Of a stretch of 33,319 nt of DNA, positions 1 to 6,686 are shown one piece after another (within the stretch, counting starts at the first letter, position 1; each line of letters starts with the position of its first letter). The position numbers and the translations under genes were made by a program. Source of the DNA: a virus. The DNA lies in IMG/VR virus record IMGVR_UViG_3300036398_004139, positions 1 through 33,319 of that record; one strand, written 5' to 3'. The notes under the pieces are model-generated. The model had not been told where the DNA came from. It saw only the letters and a list, made by a program, of their open reading frames with translations, and ran no database searches.

Positions 1-596
1 ATTTCAGAACCTGTATTTGTTGTTAAATAAATTGTATTACCTGAGTATGTACCACCTGTAATAACAGGGTATGAACCATTAAAAATTCTCCAATTTGCAT
101 CGTTTCTTGACACACCACCTTGTCCTTCGATTGTTGAACCAGTCCATGCAGTTATTAAATCAACACCTTGTGAAGTTGTTGACCTAACATTTGCACCATA
201 ATCTGTGAATATAACTGTATTAGATGCTCCTGTTGCACTATTCCAAATGGTTTCATAATTGTCAATTTGGAATTGATAAATTTTGTCGGTTTCATAAACA
301 TAAACCAACATTCCCAATCTTCTTCTACCCGATGACCAATAATCAGAATTTAATGTTAAAATGTTCGGTGAAAATGCAGCACCTGTTCCTTTAAAAAATT
401 GAACAGGAATTGTTGAACCTGTGATATATCCTGTCTGTCCTGAAAAATCCCATTGCAAATCAGATAGGTTTGCAACTTCCATATAACCACCCGTATTGGA
501 CACTGAGTATGTGATACCAAAATTGGAGTTATTTTCTAACGAAACTTGAAAATTTTGTCTTGAGGCCGATTGTGGGTTATTGTATGGAAAACTCAT
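1..596 (-). CDS. Fibre-like structural protein, 3' end beyond the window
   Basis: The frame is open from an ATG at 596-594 to the left edge, giving about 198 residues with no stop, so the C-terminus is missing. The protein begins MSFPYNNPQSASRQNFQVSL and is rich in Gly, Ser, Thr, Asn and aromatic residues, with short strand-like segments. This composition is typical of phage fibre or appendage proteins, and no named family was recognised. The start lies one base after the TAA (600-598) of the upstream gene, which suggests translational coupling and membership of the same adhesin cassette. There is no signal peptide or hydrophobic helix in the visible part. The reading frame is secure; the fibre role is inferred from composition and position. 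Confidence 0.75.
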   Translation of the reverse strand, partial: MSFPYNNPQSASRQNFQVSLENNSNFGITYSVSNTGGYMEVANLSDLQWDFSGQTGYITGSTIPVQFFKGTGAAFSPNILTLNSDYWSSGRRRLGMLVYVYETDKIYQFQIDNYETIWNSATGASNTVIFTDYGANVRSTTSQGVDLITAWTGSTIEGQGGVSRNDANWRIFNGSYPVITGGTYSGNTIYLTTNTGSE

Positions 597-597
597 T

Positions 598-1596
598 TTA
601 CGCTACTGTATTACCTTTAAAATAAATATTATCATTATCTGTTATGTAGAACGCCAAATCTGCAAAAGTTGTATAAACTTTATACGTATCTACGGGTATT
701 GTTCCTCCTGTATATGTGAAGGTATAATTTCTTATTGTTGAATCTGTAATAATTGTGTTTAGTGAATTTGAATTTCCGTTTACACTAAAATCAATTTGGA
801 TTTGTTCTAAACCATTTGTTGAACCTGTTGGTATAATCCATGTGTACCAAGCGGCACCACCAACACTGCCAGCAGGAACTTGATGTGTTCTAAAGTTAAA
901 TGCTGTAATTGCATTTCCATAAGTGTCAACACCTCCCGATGTTTGTGGTACAGTTTCAGATTGTACTGCAGGGAATGTGCCACCTGTCCAACCTGAGAAT
1001 GATACATAATCATTCATATCAATATTAAATTGTGTTGAATTTGATGTATCAGGTATTGATGAATTTGTAAATCCAAAGAATATTCTTGCATTATCCAAAT
1101 CATACAAATACTGACCAATATTTGTTGAACCACTTTGAGGTTCAATAAATAAGTATGCAAATTCAAGAGTCGAACTTGGTGAAGGAGTAATAGTTGGAGT
1201 TGGGGTAGGAGTTGTTGTTTCTGTAGGTGTTACAGTTGGCGTTGGTGTTGGACTTGCACCAGGCGTTTGTGTCGGTGTTGTTGTAACAGTCGGTGTAACA
1301 GTTGCCGTTGGTGTCGGTGTTGGTGTAGGAGTTGTAAGACAAATTGGGTCATCATTATATATTACAATAGGTAAACCTGCTACCATTTCGGTTCTTGTCG
1401 CGGCTGAATATATTGCGGTTGTTCCTGTAGAACCTGAATAAACAGCAAACGGTCCTAAGGCATTGGATTGTGAACTTATTTTAACCAAATAAGTTTCTGA
1501 ACATGCGGTTGTTGTTACCTGAGACTGAATTGTCGTTGCCGAACAAGTTGGGTCATTATTAACAACGAATATATTAAGGGTATATGCTGATGCCAT
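598..1596 (-). CDS. Head-stalk-tip adhesin-like protein with Pro/Thr stalk (332 aa)
   Basis: Three parts are visible. Residues 1 to about 86 form a small N-terminal 'head' that ends in a Cys (NDDPICL). Residues about 88-141 are a Pro/Thr stalk of alternating TP/TPT units. Residues about 143-332 are a Gly/Ser/Thr/aromatic-rich 'tip' with a beta-like pattern and no recognised family. The layout matches a fibre or adhesin with an anchoring head, an extended stalk and a distal binding domain. Two upstream proteins (1680-2021 and 3982-4566) also have a Cys shortly before a Pro/Thr stalk, so this looks like a third member of the same design, although its head is only weakly similar to theirs. An 83-base gap lies upstream and carries a TATTTAT element. 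The receptor-binding role is inference. Confidence 0.8.
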   Translation of the reverse strand: MASAYTLNIFVVNNDPTCSATTIQSQVTTTACSETYLVKISSQSNALGPFAVYSGSTGTTAIYSAATRTEMVAGLPIVIYNDDPICLTTPTPTPTPTATVTPTVTTTPTQTPGASPTPTPTVTPTETTTPTPTPTITPSPSSTLEFAYLFIEPQSGSTNIGQYLYDLDNARIFFGFTNSSIPDTSNSTQFNIDMNDYVSFSGWTGGTFPAVQSETVPQTSGGVDTYGNAITAFNFRTHQVPAGSVGGAAWYTWIIPTGSTNGLEQIQIDFSVNGNSNSLNTIITDSTIRNYTFTYTGGTIPVDTYKVYTTFADLAFYITDNDNIYFKGNTVA

Positions 1597-1612
1597 TTGA
1601 GCTCTTTACATC

Positions 1613-1620
1613 ATAAATAC
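1613..1620 (-). promoter_or_regulatory. TATTTAT-type element upstream of the 332-aa adhesin
   Basis: The minus strand reads GTATTTAT here, 16 bases before the ATG at 1596. It lies in the 83-base gap 1597-1679, which otherwise holds AT-rich sequence and a 16-base AT palindrome. The same heptamer precedes several other gap-located starts in this window. Promoter or leader function is inferred only from recurrence. Confidence 0.4.
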
Positions 1621-1657
1621 TTTAAGATTAAAAAGTAGGTTGTAAATTTTAATTATA

Positions 1658-1673
1658 TATTTTTATAAAAATA
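1658..1673. repeat. AT palindrome after the 113-aa gene
   Basis: A 16-base perfect palindrome made only of A and T sits 7 bases past the stop of the gene at 1680-2021. It could form a weak stem, but with no G-C pair it is a poor terminator candidate. It may just reflect base composition. Confidence 0.3.
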
Positions 1674-1679
1674 ATTAAT

Positions 1680-2021
1680 TTACGGGGTTGGTGTTGCCGT
1701 TGGTGTTGGAGTTGGAGATGGTGTTGGAGAAACTGTAGTAATTGAAATACAAAATTCACATTCAGTTGAATTTATTATCACATCAAATGGACATGTTGTA
1801 TCGCAATCTAATACTTTAAAAATTTCACAGTTGTTCGCATCAATCATTTTTAAAATGACTTGTGATGCTCCGACAAAGATTGATGGTAATAAGAATGTTA
1901 ATGTTGGCGTGGTTGTACTACCTGTACCAATTAAAGTACAATTATTTAAATCCAATCCACACATATAAAATGTGAATGGAGCCGTACCTGTTACCGATGT
2001 TATGTATAATTTTGCACCCAT
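1680..2021 (-). CDS. Head-plus-stalk protein, paralogue of 3982-4566, lacking a tip (113 aa)
   Basis: Residues 1 to about 90 form a compact domain that aligns by eye with the head of the protein at 3982-4566. Shared features are an N-terminal L(Y/I)I-x-(S/N)VTGT start, a Y-x-C-x-L segment, F-x-LPS, K-(M/L)-ID-x-NNCE, and a CD-x-x-C-x-F pair of cysteines. A stalk of Ser/Pro/Thr repeats follows (last about 16 residues) and the protein stops inside it (TATPTP then TAA), with no distal domain. Two cysteines (CEFC) precede the stalk. The ATG at 2021 overlaps the TAA of the upstream 45-codon gene by one base. It may be a minimal subunit that pairs with other fibre proteins, or a shortened copy. The paralogy is visible; the function is unknown. 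Confidence 0.8.
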   Translation of the reverse strand: MGAKLYITSVTGTAPFTFYMCGLDLNNCTLIGTGSTTTPTLTFLLPSIFVGASQVILKMIDANNCEIFKVLDCDTTCPFDVIINSTECEFCISITTVSPTPSPTPTPTATPTP

Positions 2022-2158
2022 TAATTCTTATATATTATTGTATAAATTACGGCATTTCCATTTTGATTAATCCAATCACAAGCATCATCTTCATTTTGAA
2101 ATGATAAATTTGGTACTTCAGTTGGTGGGTCAGTTCTAAGGTCTAATATATAATACAT
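2021..2158 (-). CDS. Small hypothetical protein (45 aa)
   Basis: This is a short gene starting at the ATG 2158-2156, two bases after the upstream stop (TAA at 2163-2161). It ends in a one-base TAATG overlap with the next gene. An upstream in-frame ATG at 2203 would put 15 residues inside the preceding gene and was not chosen. The product starts MYYILDLRTDPPTEVPNL and holds an acidic segment followed by ACDWINQNG and a hydrophobic IYTIIY end. No family was recognised. The tight junctions on both sides are the main evidence that it is translated. Confidence 0.6.
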   Translation of the reverse strand: MYYILDLRTDPPTEVPNLSFQNEDDACDWINQNGNAVIYTIIYKN

Positions 2159-2160
2159 AA

Positions 2161-2946
2161 TTATGAGAATGTTACTGTTATTGTTTGTGTGGGTTGACCG
2201 CATGAACTTCCATTTAATCCACCCCAGTTTAGATTTTTAATCATTGGTCTTACTGTATATGTTGTACCACCACCACAATCACAACCACTTGAGCTTGTTA
2301 AAAAAATTGAATTGTCGGTTACAGTTCCTTGAACACACCCGTTAATAACTCTCCATGTTCTAGAGCCAATAACAACCGAAAAGTTAGTTCCTGTTGTTCC
2401 TGTTCTTAAAGCATTTGCAATATCTTGGACTTTAGCATCTGTAACTGTTAATGAAGTACCGAGGTTGTTTGATATTGTCATGTTTGTATAAGTACCTGTT
2501 AATTGACCTCTAAATGTTGTCCAAGCATTTTCAATTGATGCTGAAGGAGCACTACTACCTGTAAATGTTTGTGAAAAAGTAACACCACTATTAACAACAT
2601 ATGATGTCCAATATCCATTTGTGTTCAAATAATTTTTTGCGGTTGTCGTATCTATAAATGTCTGTGTCTTAATTACAGAGTTACACAAATTAATAAACCC
2701 TTGGTCAGTACGTCCTGTCGCCCTCCAAAATTGAACATAAGCAAAACCACCTGTTGGTGTTGGTTGTGTACCACCACTTTGTGGATATGCAATAACATAT
2801 CCCAAATCTTCATCAGGTCCATTCCACCATTGTAAACCTGTGGATGTAAATCCGCTTGTTGGCACGCCTATTGCCAAGTTTCCAACTTGTTCAGTACCTG
2901 AGATTGTTGAGCCTGTATTATAAGCAAATGGTCTTGTGGTTGCCAT
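2161..2946 (-). CDS. Hypothetical fibre or appendage protein (261 aa)
   Basis: The protein starts MATTRPFAYNTGSTISGTEQ. An N-terminal Gly/Ser/Thr-rich part holds GLQWWNGPDEDLGYVIAYPQ (residues about 38-57). A middle part includes FWRATGRTDQGFINLCN and YLNTNGYWTSYV, and the C-terminal part has Cys-rich turns (SGCDCGGG) before a final beta-like segment. No family was recognised. Composition and position in the cassette fit a structural appendage. The ATG at 2946 is preceded after 5 bases by a TATTTAT element in a 27-base gap. A possible weak relation of its middle (FTG then a conserved W) to the domain shared by 4566-6686 and 6686-9610 is too faint to claim. Confidence 0.75.
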   Translation of the reverse strand: MATTRPFAYNTGSTISGTEQVGNLAIGVPTSGFTSTGLQWWNGPDEDLGYVIAYPQSGGTQPTPTGGFAYVQFWRATGRTDQGFINLCNSVIKTQTFIDTTTAKNYLNTNGYWTSYVVNSGVTFSQTFTGSSAPSASIENAWTTFRGQLTGTYTNMTISNNLGTSLTVTDAKVQDIANALRTGTTGTNFSVVIGSRTWRVINGCVQGTVTDNSIFLTSSSGCDCGGGTTYTVRPMIKNLNWGGLNGSSCGQPTQTITVTFS

Positions 2947-2951
2947 ATGTT

Positions 2952-2958
2952 ATAAATA
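2952..2958 (-). promoter_or_regulatory. TATTTAT-type element upstream of the 261-aa gene
   Basis: The minus strand reads GTATTTATA with 5 bases between TATTTAT and the ATG at 2946. The position falls in a 27-base gap between genes. At this distance a T4-style late promoter would give a nearly leaderless transcript, so a leader or processing signal is an equally possible reading. Confidence 0.4.
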
Positions 2959-2973
2959 CCAAAAAATTAAATA

Positions 2974-3954
2974 TTAGTAGATTTTATTTAACACCAAAAA
3001 TTCAGAATAGATTGAATTTCCTGCATCCGCAGAACTCCATTGTGCTGTAATGTCTAAAGTGTTAGAAATTGTTGTATCAAATGTCGTATTGTTTAAATCT
3101 GTAAAATCTGAACCTTCAAATGTTGTGCTAGCATCTTTTGAATAATTAAATTGTCCTCCTGACAATATTGAAGCGGTTCCTGCGCCACCAATATTTCTAA
3201 TTGTAAAATAAATCTGTAAATTAAAATGTTTGTTAGTTGATTGCGACATTGTTATTGGTCCAATAGTACCTAAAACAATTGCATTTGATTTTATTCTAAT
3301 TGTTAATGTATCATTATTTTTAGATGAAATATGACCCATAATTGAAACACTAAAAGAGTCTCCAACTGTAAAACCGCTAGGTGGAACATTTAGGGTACCA
3401 AGACCCGTACCAACAATAGATGATTCCGATGTTGTTGCAGAAACAGGTATACTATCACTTGTTTGTGAAAATAACCCATAAACCACAGGATATGGTGCTG
3501 GTGCCGCAGATGTCCCACTAGTTCCTGAAGAACCACTTGAACCTGATGTTCCGCTAGTTCCTGAAGAACCACTTGAACCACTTGTTCCTGAACTACCTGA
3601 AGTTCCTGAAGAACCACTTGAACCTGATGTTCCGTCACTACCACTAGTTCCTGAACTACCTGAAGTTCCTGAAGAACCGCTTGAACCACTTGTTCCTGAA
3701 CTACCTGATGAGCCACTTGTTCCTGAACTACCTGATGAACCACTTGAACCTGATGTCCCGTCACTACCACTTGTTCCTGAACTACCTGATGAGCCACTTG
3801 TTCCTGAACTACCACTAAATTGTTCTGTTAATGCTGAAAATGGTATTGAATATGTCACCCCTGATGGTACCAAGTCATAATTGACAATGACCATCAATGA
3901 ATCGGGTGAACCTGATGTTGCTAAAGGAAGTTGCGATATTGGTAAATTTGCCAT
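2974..3954 (-). CDS. Collagen-like Gly/Ser/Thr-repeat fibre protein (326 aa)
   Basis: Residues 1 to about 46 form an N-terminal cap (ISQLPLATSG, DSLMVIVNYDLV, GVTYSIPFSAL), a pattern often seen at the base of phage fibres. Residues about 47-147 are an uninterrupted run of SGSSGTSG and SGSDGTSG units, a flexible collagen-like shaft. Residues about 150-326 form a C-terminal domain of alternating hydrophobic strands ending in FLVLNKIY, which looks like a jelly-roll tip. There are no cysteines. The likely role is a trimeric tail fibre or a capsid or tail decoration that contacts the host surface. The repeat tract could vary in length by slippage or recombination. The ATG at 3954 follows a TATTTAT element by 5 bases. 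Confidence 0.85.
   Translation of the reverse strand: MANLPISQLPLATSGSPDSLMVIVNYDLVPSGVTYSIPFSALTEQFSGSSGTSGSSGSSGTSGSDGTSGSSGSSGSSGTSGSSGSSGTSGSSGSSGTSGSSGTSGSDGTSGSSGSSGTSGSSGTSGSSGSSGTSGTSGSSGSSGTSGTSAAPAPYPVVYGLFSQTSDSIPVSATTSESSIVGTGLGTLNVPPSGFTVGDSFSVSIMGHISSKNNDTLTIRIKSNAIVLGTIGPITMSQSTNKHFNLQIYFTIRNIGGAGTASILSGGQFNYSKDASTTFEGSDFTDLNNTTFDTTISNTLDITAQWSSADAGNSIYSEFLVLNKIY
3510..3815 (-). repeat. Coding repeat tract for the SGSSGTSG shaft
   Basis: About 300 bases of short imperfect direct repeats built from plus-strand units such as cctgaactacctgatgagcc and cttgttcctgaa. They encode the Ser/Gly/Thr shaft of the collagen-like protein. Units carry silent and Asp-for-Ser changes, so the tract is old enough to have drifted but still similar enough for recombination. 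Confidence 0.9.
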
Positions 3955-3959
3955 TTTAT

Positions 3960-3966
3960 ATAAATA
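3960..3966 (-). promoter_or_regulatory. TATTTAT-type element upstream of the collagen-like gene
   Basis: The minus strand reads ATATTTATATAAAATGG, with TATTTAT ending 5 bases before the ATG at 3954, inside a 27-base gap. It has the same position and spacing as the element before the 261-aa gene. Confidence 0.4.
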
Positions 3967-3981
3967 TATTTTGTTGTTTTA

Positions 3982-4566
3982 TTATGCGGGGTTCCAAATT
4001 ATTTTATCACCATTTTCTTGTAATATAAAGTCACCATTTTCTTGTAATATAAAGAATGTATCAACACTTGATGGTGTTATTGTCGGCGTAACGGTAGGTG
4101 TGGGTGTTGGTGTTTCTGTACCCGTTGGTGTAACAGTAGATGTTGGTGTAATTGTTGGGGTAGATGTTATAGATGGTGTAATTGATGGTGTTGGTGTAAT
4201 TGTTGGTGTTGGGGAAGGTGTTTCTGTCACCGTTGGTGTAACAGTAGGTGTTGGTGTAATTGTTGGTGTTGGAGATGGTGTTGGTGTAAACAAACATGGG
4301 TACCCTGATTGGTCATAAAGTACCACTTGGAATGTGCAATCTTCATCACACATTATTTGTTTTTTTACTTCACAATTATTACTATCAATTAACTTAACAA
4401 CAATAATTGGTGCAGTATCATATAAAGAAGGTAGATAAAAAACTTGTCCTAATGTTGTACCACTTAATACCCCAACGTAACTACATAAAACTTCAAGCAA
4501 ATCACAAACATAGACATCATACGGTGTTGTACCCGTAACGTTTTGTATGATTAATCTTGATGCCAT
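3982..4566 (-). CDS. Head-stalk protein with long Pro/Thr stalk and short tip (194 aa)
   Basis: Residues 1 to about 92 form the same head domain as the 113-aa protein at 1680-2021 (VTGT, Y-x-CDL, F-x-[17 protein letters not shown]-x-F). A Cys (SGYPCLF) then leads into a stalk of about 75 residues of TPT, TPS and TIT units. The tip is very short: [15 protein letters not shown] followed by a second ILQENGD and KIIWNPA. The two ILQENGD units come from a perfect 24-base tandem duplication at 4007-4054. The ATG at 4566 overlaps the stop of the upstream SprB-like gene by one base. A role in an adhesin assembly is inferred; the paralogy with 1680-2021 is visible directly. Confidence 0.85.
   Translation of the reverse strand: MASRLIIQNVTGTTPYDVYVCDLLEVLCSYVGVLSGTTLGQVFYLPSLYDTAPIIVVKLIDSNNCEVKKQIMCDEDCTFQVVLYDQSGYPCLFTPTPSPTPTITPTPTVTPTVTETPSPTPTITPTPSITPSITSTPTITPTSTVTPTGTETPTPTPTVTPTITPSSVDTFFILQENGDFILQENGDKIIWNPA
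4007..4054 (-). repeat. Perfect 24-base tandem duplication
   Basis: Two identical, adjacent 24-base copies (4007-4030 and 4031-4054) encode two in-frame copies of an eight-residue unit of the type FILQENGD at the C-terminus of the 194-aa protein. Perfect identity indicates a recent duplication or active slippage. Confidence 0.95.
4068..4295 (-). repeat. Pro/Thr stalk coding repeats
   Basis: Short repeats on the plus strand of the type ggtgttggtgtaattgttgg encode the TPT/TIT stalk of the 194-aa protein. Similar DNA occurs at about 1175-1335 and 1683-1730 in two other genes of the cassette, so all three could exchange segments by homologous recombination. Confidence 0.85.
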
Positions 4567-6686
4567 TATGTTTCACAATAAATATCATAATCAATGATTA
4601 GACCACTAATAAACTCCGAGTCACTCAATTGGTCTGTAGTACCATCACACTCGGATTTAATCTCTATTACATTTGTTATTGGATTTACTGTATACGAACC
4701 AACACCCGTAATTCCTGATAAAATATTTTCAATGGTATCAACCCATAAAGACTCACTTGGTACATCAGACAATGTAGTTCCCGTGTAAAAATTTTCAGTA
4801 TATGTATTACCTGAAATCTCAACTGTTGCGGTGTATATCGCGTTTGACAATACACAATTTGTGTTACCTGATGTTAAATCATAAAAGCCTTCATTTAACA
4901 TAGATTCAAAATCTCTTTTGTTATTGTATGTTGTTGTAAATCCACTACTAACAATAGGTATTACTTGATATCCACTAACTGTTGGTGTACATGGTACTAC
5001 AATACTTCTAGTTAATGTACATCCACTAGAATCTGTTACTGTTAATGTATATGTTCCACCGCTTAACCCTGTTGGATTTGGACCACTAAATAATGATAAA
5101 TTTTCCGACCATTGATATGTAAATGGTGGTACTCCGCTAAATATTGTAGTTACAATTGTACCATTGTTATTATTGGGACCACAATTTGTTGTTGACAAAC
5201 CAAAATCTAAAACTTCAGAATCTTCAATTGAAAATGATGTGTAGACCGAACAATTGTCTTGGTCTCTGACTTGTAATTCATAAACACCAGATGTGAGTCC
5301 GTTAAATGTTACCGCAGATTGTATAATATCAATATATTGTGTTACAGCAATATTATTTTTAGTTAATATCATATCTAAAACACCTGTGTATCCTGTTCCA
5401 ACATTTACTGAACATGTACCATTGTCTGAACCACAAGTAGTCCCTGTTGTTGACGCGCTAAGTGAGAATTTATCTGATGTTAAAATAGTAACTTCTTGAC
5501 TGTATTCACAACCTGATTGATTACTAATCACAACAGTATATGTCCCACCATCTAAGTTAGAAAATGTTTGTTGTGTTAAATTTTGTATAAATTGCTCAGT
5601 ACTAGAATCTGGTTTTATTAAGGTATATGTAAATGGTGTATTACCAATAACATTAACTACTATTGTACCACCGCTAATGGAACACGTTGAATTTGTTGTT
5701 TGAATCCCTAAAACCGAAAATCCACCAGAGTCTTGTAAGTACACTTCAGAACTTGTAGAACATAGTGTTGCATCCGTCACCTTGAATATTGTCGTTCCAG
5801 GACTAAATCCTGAAAAAACAACATCTGTTGAATAACTTATTAAAGTACTTCCATTACTACCCGAATAATAGAACGGTCCTGTACCACCTGTTATAATAAT
5901 TCTAACCGTCCCATCTCCCGAAAAACAAGTTGGGTTTGTTGTTTGTAAAGAAACAATTTCAAGTGGGTTTGCATTGTTTACTGTGGCAATTTTAGTTGCT
6001 GCGCATCCTGTTGAATCTGTAACTGTAACACTATATGTGTCAGCAGTTAATCCTGTTATTGTCGTTCCTGTTGAACCGTTGTCCCATAGATAAGTAAATG
6101 GTGGATTACCTGTCAATCCTGTGATTTGTACTTTACCCACATTACCATAACAATTAGTATCGTTAACCACATAAAAACCATAATCAACAGGTGTTGATGG
6201 TAGTATAATTATTGATTCTGAATAACCTGAACAACCACCATAATCTTCATAATAAGCGTTATACACACCACTCGGAATTGATGTTAATTCTAATTCACCG
6301 TTTGATGTGATACCTGTTTGAATTAACGTCGTACCAGAATAAAGTTTTAACGTAATTGGATATGCTGTGGATGTTGCAGAAAGTGATATTGAACCGTCGT
6401 CTAATCCACATGTTGTTGCAGAAACTGATGTAACATTTAAACATCCGCCACTGGATACAATAACGTTAATATAAAATTCATTATTTACATCACCTAACGC
6501 ATCATTAGCCCTGATAATATATTGTCCCGCCGATAATCCTGTTTTAGTAGAACCTGTACCTAAATTTGGTGTAACAAAATCAATAGTGTAAGGTTCAACA
6601 CCACCCGATAAACTTACTGTTATAATACCCGAATTGGTATTATAACAATCACCAGTAACATAAAAATTATAATCAAAAGCCGCCAT
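4566..6686 (-). CDS. SprB-type repeat adhesin-like protein (706 aa)
   Basis: About seven repeats of 70-85 residues occupy residues 1 to about 575. Each follows the SprB/PKD-like pattern: a Cys near the start (TTNPTC, TTNSTC, TTGTTC), a G-x-PPFTY-x-W segment, a GL(S/T)-x-G-x-Y turn and a VTDSTGC-like end. The clearest are [20 protein letters not shown] and [12 protein letters not shown]. SprB repeats are known from gliding and adhesion proteins of Bacteroidota. Residues about 575-706 form a different C-terminal domain ([41 protein letters not shown]) that resembles the end of the next upstream protein. There is no signal peptide or type IX sorting domain, so it is probably a virion component rather than a secreted host protein. 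Both gene junctions are TAATG overlaps. Confidence 0.85.
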   Translation of the reverse strand: MAAFDYNFYVTGDCYNTNSGIITVSLSGGVEPYTIDFVTPNLGTGSTKTGLSAGQYIIRANDALGDVNNEFYINVIVSSGGCLNVTSVSATTCGLDDGSISLSATSTAYPITLKLYSGTTLIQTGITSNGELELTSIPSGVYNAYYEDYGGCSGYSESIIILPSTPVDYGFYVVNDTNCYGNVGKVQITGLTGNPPFTYLWDNGSTGTTITGLTADTYSVTVTDSTGCAATKIATVNNANPLEIVSLQTTNPTCFSGDGTVRIIITGGTGPFYYSGSNGSTLISYSTDVVFSGFSPGTTIFKVTDATLCSTSSEVYLQDSGGFSVLGIQTTNSTCSISGGTIVVNVIGNTPFTYTLIKPDSSTEQFIQNLTQQTFSNLDGGTYTVVISNQSGCEYSQEVTILTSDKFSLSASTTGTTCGSDNGTCSVNVGTGYTGVLDMILTKNNIAVTQYIDIIQSAVTFNGLTSGVYELQVRDQDNCSVYTSFSIEDSEVLDFGLSTTNCGPNNNNGTIVTTIFSGVPPFTYQWSENLSLFSGPNPTGLSGGTYTLTVTDSSGCTLTRSIVVPCTPTVSGYQVIPIVSSGFTTTYNNKRDFESMLNEGFYDLTSGNTNCVLSNAIYTATVEISGNTYTENFYTGTTLSDVPSESLWVDTIENILSGITGVGSYTVNPITNVIEIKSECDGTTDQLSDSEFISGLIIDYDIYCET
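4578..4584 (-). promoter_or_regulatory. TATTTAT-type element inside the end of the SprB-like gene
   Basis: TATTTAT lies 11 bases before the ATG at 4566, within codons for DIYC near the end of the upstream gene. Since the sequence is also coding, this member is the weakest evidence for the motif. Confidence 0.25.

Noticed and set aside
1658-1673. AT palindrome as a transcription terminator
   Set aside because: It has only A-T pairs and no distinct U-run, so the stem would be too weak to call a terminator.
2159-2203. 15-residue extension of the 45-aa gene
   Set aside because: The extension would lie in the preceding gene; the ATG at 2158 sits two bases after its stop, matching local gene packing.
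3390-3815. Minus-strand 141-codon frame rich in VVQEQV
   Set aside because: It is a shifted reading of the Ser/Gly/Thr shaft repeats and has no own start context or plausible composition.
3510-3815. CRISPR-like appearance of regularly repeated short units
   Set aside because: The units are in-frame codons of a structural shaft, with no unique spacers of constant length and no cas genes.
3881-4318. Plus-strand 145-codon frame full of GVxVGV repeats
   Set aside because: It is the antisense reading of the Pro/Thr stalk and neighbouring gene starts; repeat DNA stays open in several frames, and every supported gene is on the minus strand.
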